Shown here piece after piece: positions 56,324-64,000 of a stretch of 64,000 nucleotides of DNA (its first letter is position 1; each line of letters begins with the position of its first letter). The stretch covers positions 44,045,724-44,109,723 of the forward strand of contig CM019237.1 in assembly GCA_009741485.1 (NCBI GenBank). Reading direction: 5' to 3'. The translations under genes and the position numbers were made by a program. The stretch comes from Malurus cyaneus samueli. Taxonomy: Eukaryota > Chordata > Aves > Passeriformes > Maluridae. The notes beneath the pieces are model-generated. The model was given only the letters and a program-made list of their open reading frames with translations. It was not told where the DNA came from and did no database searches.

Positions 56324-59300
56324 TCAGCACTCGTTTGCTCTTTCTGGAAAGAAGATTTCGCGGCATCGCTGGACCGTGTCCTGGGGGGACTGGACACTGT
56401 GTCCTACAGTGCGGGGGTCATCATAGATTTCATAATCGTTCCCTCCCTGCAGGGGAATAGAAAATAGGGACAGCATTAGTAGGGTCTTGCCAGAGCAACC
56501 TTATCTGTGAGTCCACATTTTGCTCTGTCTCATGGGGAGCTGGGCTGGAGCCAGAGCTGGGCAGGCAGGGGCTTGGTGGGCAGGGGCAGGCAGGACTGTG
56601 TAGGCCTGGGCGAGCAGAAGAGGCTGGGCTGGGAGCTCTGCCCCCTCCCTCCTGCCTCCCTACTCAATGCCAGGGGAGGAGCATAGAAAAGACAGGGAAG
56701 GTCCCAGATGAGCAAAGCTTGCCCAGGAATCTGAGGTTAACCCCTGCCCTGGCTGTGGAGGGGCTAGCAGAAGGTGGGATGGGCACATTTGGGGAGCAGA
56801 GGCTGCCAGCATCTGGAAGGAGCTGAGTGGATGATCAAGCTGATCTAAAGCAGGAAGGAAGCATCATCCTCCATTGCCCTAAAGGGAAGATGAGGCTGCT
56901 CCTGCTGTTGAGGAGTCCTTTCCTGAGTGCCAGTGGCTTGTTCTGGGTTGTGCAGGCCACAGGAGTGGCTGCTGCCCTCCCACAGGTGCTGGGGCAAGGA
57001 AAGCAATGCTGAGGTGGACGTGCTTCCCAGCACAGCAAATCCAAGGTGATTTCCCCATCAACCAGCAGACCTGCTGCCACCATGAGAGCAAGCCATAGCA
57101 CATGGCGGAATCTTCCCCAGTCACACCATTAAGGGTCTGTGTCGGCACCAGTGGGACCACGAGACCCGTAGGACCCATGACGGAACAGCAGGAGAGAAAG
57201 CAGCCATGTGTGGGACAAGTAGGGTGTACTCACAGGAGTTGTCTCATTCCCAAAGAAGTGGATGGTGTCGAATCTCTCGTCGTCGAGCACATTGAGGCAG
57301 TAGCGCTTGTCCCAGCCCTCTGGGAAGACATCAAAGCTGATCATGCCACCTGCCAGAAGGGAGGGCATCAGGCAACACTGCTGGGAGCTGGCACAGTGTC
57401 CCCCGCCCTGGGATGGGCAGGAAGATGGGAGGGGGTGGGATGTCTGTGGGGACATCCCCCACCCCAAACAGCAGCCACAAACACAGATCTGCCTTGGTGT
57501 TCCTCTTGGCACCTAGCTAGGATAGTGGAAGAAGCTGTTCCTATGACAACAGGCTGCTCTGACATCAGCATTGCTGGGGTGACATTAGCACAGCTGCCCT
57601 GCAGGCAAGCAGGAACCAGTGGATTCTTCCCAAGAGAGGCATCTTTTGGTGGGACATTTTGAGTCACACCTCACAGATAACACCAGCACATTCTGTATCC
57701 CAACAGGGGACAATGACCTTGGAGACTGGCACAAAACTCTCTCCTAGATTCCTGCCTGGACAACATTGGCCTTCTAAAACCATTGTTCTGATGCTCCCTA
57801 ACCGTACACCAGGACAGGGGACATGTTCCTCCCAAATAAAGCCACATGTATGTTTAGGTGTCGCTCAGAGCCAGAGATACAGGGATTTGAGCTGGCATGT
57901 GTGTCTTCCTGCCAGTCAGCTCACCTTCTCCAGGCAATCTACTCGAATATCCACCAGAAATCCTGGAGTTTCACACTCATCTTCTTAAGTGATAATCCTG
58001 CCTCTGTAAGGAAGGGGGTGAGCAGACAGATAATCACAGGGACAGTCCCTGTGGGAGGAGAGGCACCAAGGCCCCGGGTTGTTCAAACCCATGCAAGTAC
58101 TGATGCCGTGCACCTCCCCTTCCCAGCTGTTTGGAGTGTCCCTGTTGGTTTGGGGATCCTGAACCAAGCCTCCTTGGAGCCTCAGAAGCTGCAGATGGAG
58201 CCTATGTGTCGAGCTTGGAGCATAGAAACTGGACAGGGCACCATGACAAGGATGGGAACAAGTGCCCTATGAGCTCAGGGGTGGGATGTCCTCAGGCTTG
58301 CAGCAGGATCCAGCATCAGAGCAGGAGCTAAACTTGGTGACATGCTCTCATTCTGCATACAAAGCCATTTACCTGTGAAATGTCTTTCACTGTGTTCTAA
58401 CCCTTCAAACAGAGCTGGGCAGCAGAAGGGGCTCCTGATGCCAGCGGGAGCAGGTAGGAAATGAAAGGGAGAAGAGGTGATGTGACCAGCCAGTGCTGTC
58501 ACTCGCCTCGGTAGAGCAGAGGCCTGGGGGGCTGTAGAAGATCTCCCATCACCTCTGGGCCTTGCATCCTCCACAGGCAGGGAGAAGGCATATGAAGAAG
58601 AAGCAGGCAGAAGAACTGTGTTTCCACGTGCCCTTTTTTTGGATGCCTGACCTGAGACACCCCACATTTTCTTTGTGGAGGAGCAGGGGGCCCACAGCTC
58701 CTCTTTATGTTTTTATAGAACAGCCTGGGCTCTTCATGGCCGCTTCCCAAAGTCTGAGGAGAAAGGCCCATTGTCCTGCTCTCACACCCTGTGCCTGGGG
58801 GGACATGGCAGCAGGGACCTTGTCTCTCTCTGATGTGACAAATGGTGTGTGCCATTGCTGCAGGAGCACAGGATGCCCCTGGCAGGATGCTGAAGGCAAG
58901 TGAAGACTCTCAGAGAAAAGCTCTTCAAGCACCAGAGGGCCTGGGGTGTCACCCACGGCCCCAGCCTCACCACCCTCTTGGTGGGGTGCCACATGGCACC
59001 TTCTTATCTCACACCACTGCAAAGGGTCTCCTTCCAGCACTGTCCCCACAATTTACACACCCTCCCTGTCCTGGCCAGACTGCCAGGATTGCTCAAGCCC
59101 CTCCTTCAGCTCCTTGCCTTTGGTCAGCTGGCTGGCAGAACCACCCTTAAAAACAGCCCTGCAAAAGCACCCTGCAAACTTCTTACCTCATTGTCAGCTC
59201 TTCTTCCAGGAAGAAAGATGTTTCCCTTGCAGTCAACTGTCCCAAGAAAACCCCAGAGCCAAGACATACATTAGGCTCCTGTCTCATTCCCAGAGAAGAG

Positions 59301-62300
59301 TGCATGTGCCTGGGGCTCTGCTGGGTGCCCTGATGCTGATGCTTGAGCCAGAACAGACCCACTGGGCAGCAGTGGTCTCCACTAACTGAAATTAAGGTGG
59401 GGGTAATGTCACGGGATGGAAACTCGCCTGTCTGGCCAATTCCCAGCCAGGGAAAACTGCAGCACAGTTTATTCTCTGCATGGATGCAAATATGACCCCC
59501 CCCGTGGCAGCTCTCCAGGACTAAAAGCTCATTTTGCTCTTCCCAGAGTTTCCAGACACTCAGAGGGAACCACTGGGATTCCTGCTCCCCGTCACAGAAT
59601 TTTATGGGAAACATAAGAAAGGCAAAGCCAAGGAAGCCCTCCCTGCTCACCTCGAGAGAAACGCAGGCCTTTACCAGCAAACTCCCTCTGCAAGGCTGCC
59701 ACAAACTTCTCCCGTATCCGCTCCTTCTGCAGAGGATAAAGAGGAAAGGGAAGAAAAGAGAGTCTGAATAATTAGAAGTTGACTGTCTCCCACAACCCAC
59801 TGTAACCTGTCTGCTGGGCAACTCTGTTTCCTCCCCAGCTGCACTGGGTCCCAGTGTCATGCCATTTAGCCAGTTCCATCAGTCCTGCCCAATATCCAAG
59901 TAGGCCACCACCTCCTCACTGCACTGGGAGGAGCAGATCCCAGACCTTCCTTGGTAATGAAATGCAACTCCTTCAGTTTCCCAGAAGCCCAGTTGTTAAC
60001 CCAAAGTCTCCAATTTTGCTTAAAAAGTCTTGCAAAGACCAACTGATCCCTCAGCCCCAACAAAGCTTCCCCAGGCAGAGGCTGATATGAGCTCTGGCCA
60101 AATCCTCCAGACACCTGCTCAACAGATCTGCCATGGTCCTTCCAGCACAGAAAACCCATTAGTTCCAGCTCTATTGGGGCTGGGGGAGTGGGAGAGAGAA
60201 CATAGCTGCTGGGACATCTTTGGGTACTGTAAATGAGGTAACATGCCGTTCAATAATTGCCTTGCTCCCTGGGGCTCTCCCACGGCACAGGGAATCCTGG
60301 CTGGTCACCCCCATGCATTGGTTGTCCCCAGGGAAATCAAATTTCTTCCATTCATCTGTGTCTTCCCTTGGGTGTTCTGACTGCCCATCCTGTCTCCACC
60401 TTGTCGCCCATGCACAGCTTGAAGCTGGACCTCCCTTCTCCTTAGGAGAGGGGGACCTGAGATCTCTGGTTGTGCAAAACCAGCAAAGAGGAGGGTGAGC
60501 CCGTGTACCTTGTCCAGCTCGGAGAACTCGATTCGCTCCTCGGGGGTGCAGCTCCGTCCGATGGGGGAGATGTTCAACATTCCATTGCGAAACTCAATGA
60601 AGGTCCCTCTGTGGGTGGGCAAAGGCACAAGGTTACTGGGGCAGGGGCAGAAAAACAACCTTTTCAGGAGAATGGCTGCTTAGTGAGGCTCTGCAAGAAC
60701 ATGCAGGAGAGAAGCCACGCCCACTCATGAGTGCTTTACACCAGGCACAGATCAGGCATCAACAACTGCTTAAGGTCCCAAGGGGCTCAGTTTTATAAAA
60801 AGAGACTGTGACAGAAGAGGAATTAACAGTTCCTCTGTGCTCTGGGGATAGGCTCGAAGCAACAAGCTTATGGGACATGACAGGTAACATTCTCTGACGT
60901 GGTAACTGCAAGGACAGCTATTGCCTGGCCTGGACCAGCTCCCTGGTCAGACTGTGGTATCTCTACCCTATGAGACTTCTAAGAAATGCTGTGTGGGCTG
61001 GGTGAAGCTGGCGGTACCTTGGGGCAGTGGATGGCGCAGGTCAGTGTAACTCGCTGTCGATGTCTGGCAGCAGGCTGAGGAGCAATCACAGCCTCCTTGT
61101 GGGACACAAATCAGGGTCTATCTCCCTTTTGATCCCTGCACCTTTGACTGCAGCTCTTATCTAAGCTTGCACAGACAGGATCCAGTTCCTGCTGGCCACT
61201 CTTGCCTTGTGCTAGGGTCACTTCTCGGCTGCTTCCTCGGTGGGCTGGCTGAAAGCACTGAGCTGGCAGAAAACTGCTCCCTTCTTTCCTTTCTGCTGAA
61301 AACCCAGTTACTTCTGTTTGCTTATTAAGGAGCCAGACAGGTATACCAGCACTGGTGGGGCAGAAACAACAGGGGATGGCAGCCCTGCCAGTGTGAAAAT
61401 AGAATGAATCTCTTGTGCAAACCTTCCTGGAGCAAGGAGATCCCCTCCCCTGTCCAGCTGAGGACCCCTGAGTTTATTGTCCTTCCCAGTTCTGCCTGCT
61501 GTTTCTCTGTGATAAAGTGCTTACCACGCTGAGTCTGGAGGAAAAGCTCTCCCCCTCCCGTCTCCTAACATGGTGAGGAACATCATGGGGAATGGACACA
61601 GAGGCAGCCACACCTGCAGTTGAGAGCAGCATCTCTGCAGCACAGAGGGTTTGGTGGCTCACACCCCAAGCCAAGACGTGGGAGATGGGGGTTAAAGTCC
61701 TTGCTTTGCTAGAAATCCCATAAGCCTAAATCCACAGAGCTACTTGGGAGCTGAAACTCCGCCAAGGCTGTTAGGTAACCAGACAGCAGTGAGGCAACCA
61801 AACAGCCTTGAGGGTTCTGGGTCCCAGCCCATGCTTTTGGGAGCTTGTTCATTCAGGAGTCCTGTTGCAAGGAGCCACCCTAGCCCCTCTCACTGGTCAT
61901 TGTATTGCCACATAGTGACTCATATCAAGCTACTAATCTGGATCACAGTTCAGCAACTTCCACCAGATTAATTTCAATCCAACAGTTCACCTGCTCACTG
62001 TACAAACACATGGGGAGAGCAGGAAAAAAAACCAGCCACAGCAAGGGGAGAGCAGAGCTGCTGTTGCCAGCAGCCTTGGGTGGCTCACACATTCTTGAAA
62101 CTGTGGTCTGACATGGGGTTTTACCGTGCACCCAGCCTGGTTTAACTGCAGGCTGCCTCTGAAAGAGGCCTTCCTGTTTGCCCCTTCCACCTTCATGACA
62201 TCTGCTCTCTCTCTCTCTCTCTTTCTGTGCTAACAGAGCCAGCTGATCCAATAGAAGACAACCTCTTCTTGTCCTGGTAGTGGTCTGGTCTTCCTTCAGC

Positions 62301-63171
62301 AGAGGTGTACCAACCCAGTTCACCCTCTGGACGCTGGATCTCAAGGGGAAGAGCAGAGAGGAACACACGGTAGGGAGCAGGGCAAGGCCAACCAGCGACA
62401 CTGGGTTAAAAACAGTGTGAAACTGTGTGTTCAGGGGCTGGACTTCCCATCTTAAGATCCATTGTTTGCCTGTTTGGAAACATACACTACCAGTGATGCC
62501 TGATGTCCTGACCAGTAACAAGCTGGTACCATTGTCCTAAATGAGATACATATGGTGGCTGCACCCTGCTTCCCAGGGAGGAAAATCCACGGGACAAAAG
62601 AACAGGCATTATGCTAAAACATAGTGCAGACTCTTCAGAACAAAAACCCTCCTCTCTTATTTGCCCAAGGTGCCCAGCTCAGGGGGACAGTGATCCTACA
62701 CAATGCCTCTGGATGCTAAGATAAAACCTGGAACAAGACAAGCTCTGTAGCTCAGGTGTTTTCAGGAGAGATCTGGAGCTCAGCTCCCCAGAAATAAGTG
62801 TCATGACTGCCACTCGCATACGCTTGGGCTGTTACCGTTTCTTGGGCAGCTTCAGCAGTGCCATGTAGTTGAGGCAGAAGTTGATCAGATCCTGCAGCAG
62901 CTCCTCCCCCAAGTGGTCCTGAATGGCCTGCAGAAAGAGAAGGGCAAGTGAAGATGCCTGACTTCCCATGTAGCCCACCTGGAAGAGGCAACAACTGGGG
63001 AAAAGAGTCGTCCCATCCACCTGGGTGGGGCGGGTGCTGCTCTTCACAGGGCACAGAGCAGGAGAGACATGGCTGCAAAGGGAGCTGGATTTACCTGCTT
63101 GGAGACCAGCTGCCCATTCTTGTATTGAACTGTGCCATTCTCCGCGAAGACGTAGTCAAACTTATCAATGA
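56324..63171 (-). CDS. PMM1: Phosphomannomutase 1 (partial, 5' exons outside window)
   Basis: Six coding exons on the minus strand: 63095-63171, 62836-62927, 60509-60608, 59651-59726, 57234-57349, 56324-56446. They correspond to human residues from about Val69 to the C-terminus, and all junctions keep frame. PMM1 is a cytosolic HAD-superfamily enzyme that interconverts mannose-6-P and mannose-1-P; in brain it also acts as an IMP-stimulated glucose-1,6-bisphosphatase. Visible parts are [10 protein letters not shown], the cap domain with the sugar-phosphate-binding FRNGML and PIGRSC motifs, the core [25 protein letters not shown], and the Mg-binding GGND loop at the start of the last exon. The catalytic DVDGT motif belongs to exon 1 and is off the right edge. 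The C-terminus ends RANEC, unlike human. PMM1 is preferred over PMM2 by sequence and by linkage to CSDC2. Confidence 0.95.
62205..62222. repeat. Short (CT)n tract in a PMM1 intron
   Basis: Nine uninterrupted CT units in the intron between the exons at 60509-60608 and 62836-62927. Confidence 0.9.
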
Positions 63172-64000
63172 CTGAGAGGGAAGGATACAAAAGAGGAAAC
63201 ATTACCACCGCTTGGGAAAAGGGGCAAAAAGGACTGGGCTCAAGACTAAGTGAGCCATCTTCCTGCTTGCTTCATACTGTGCTTTCCACAGCTCCTGTGC
63301 TCTGCAAAGGGCCACTGACCATCCTGTGCTACTTGCTTTCCACGAAGTGGATGAGGAGATTATCTTCTGGTCACGGGTGGGGAGCTGACGCACACAGGGG
63401 GAAACGACCTGACCGAGGTCACGGGCTGAATCAGTTGCAGGACGAAGATAAGGGCTCAGAAATGTCAGGCTTTCAACCACATACGTGTTACTCTGCTCTC
63501 TCCTCTGCCTTCCCCACTGCCAGGCTGCTGGGGTGATGTGGTTACTGGTTATCTAACTCCAGCCCCCCCTGCAACCCAGACACGCAGCACTGGCGACTCA
63601 GCAATCAGCCTCAGCCGGGAATGCCTGGGCCTCCTTCCACTAACGAAGTGGGAGGCAGAGCTTGGAGCCCAGTGGCGCTTGTCATCCGTGCAGGAGAAGG
63701 AGAACACGGTAGAGGAGGCAGGCGCTGCCCCCTTGCCCTCCCACTCCATGTTCTACCCCATGTCCCCATTGGAACGTGACGAGGAACCTGCGGGGACCCC
63801 ACCACGGAGCAGCAAGGAGGCGAAAATTGCCTGGGGGGCGTGAAGCTGTCAGAGCTCGGATGAAGCTCGTACAAAACTGACGCTGGAGCCGGCAGCATGG
63901 ATTGGACCATCCCTGCCTGCCCTCCACACAGGCAGAGGGAGCCAAGCGGCAGCTCCCGCCGGGGCTCGGGTAGCCACTCCAAGGGCAGCTTCGGGGTTGG
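63172..64000 (-). other. PMM1: PMM1 intron 2 (incomplete)
   Basis: No sequence encoding the expected upstream exon (a VVGGSDY-type segment) or the DVDGT-bearing first exon occurs on the minus strand here. This part is therefore read as intron continuing past the window edge. The minus-strand open frames are arginine- and proline-rich chance frames. Confidence 0.65.

Noticed and set aside
59183..59860. 225-codon minus-strand open frame over a PMM1 exon
   Set aside because: It reads the PMM1 exon at 59651-59726 in the wrong frame; the correct frame gives the conserved [19 protein letters not shown].
63172..64000. Search for PMM1 exons 1 and 2
   Set aside because: No DVDGT or VVGGSDY coding segments on the minus strand; these exons are beyond the window.

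Overview
The window is a gene-rich stretch of a vertebrate nuclear genome, almost certainly a bird. The evidence is short GT-AG introns, several CR1 LINE copies (the dominant avian interspersed repeat), and five protein genes whose order I recall from human 22q13.2: PHF5A, ACO2, POLR3H, CSDC2, PMM1. Gene identities come from hand-spliced exons compared with remembered human proteins. No database search was run and the species is not determined.

Layout. 1-1316 shows no gene. PHF5A (minus, 4 exons, 1915-7724) and ACO2 (plus, 18 exons, 8067-29684) lie head to head across one CpG-rich promoter with 342 bp between their start codons. ACO2 carries an iron-responsive element whose 3' strand contains the start codon. 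POLR3H (minus, 6 coding exons, 31972-37395) converges tail to tail on ACO2, and its fourth coding intron has U12-type (minor spliceosome) signals. 37.8-43.5 kb is intergenic, with two CR1 remnants and a GGAT microsatellite. CSDC2 (plus) probably starts at a CpG-rich promoter with a perfect cAMP response element near 43.8 kb; a noncoding first exon would then be followed by a 6 kb intron and three coding exons (50108-51079). PMM1 (minus) converges on CSDC2. Coding exons matching human exons 3-8 are present (56324-63171), while the first two lie beyond the right edge.

The left 41 kb is AT-richer, with little CpG outside promoters. From about 43 kb rightwards the DNA is clearly GC-richer.

The genes are housekeeping neighbours, not a pathway: a U2 snRNP/SF3b subunit (PHF5A), mitochondrial aconitase (ACO2), an RNA polymerase III subunit (POLR3H), a cold-shock RNA-binding protein (CSDC2) and a phosphomannomutase (PMM1). 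All reconstructed coding sequences stay open through every splice junction, so none looks like a pseudogene. I found no tRNA, rRNA, CRISPR, viral or otherwise novel multi-gene system. The most noteworthy items are the start-codon IRE, the U12-type intron and candidate regulatory elements in CSDC2 intron 1.
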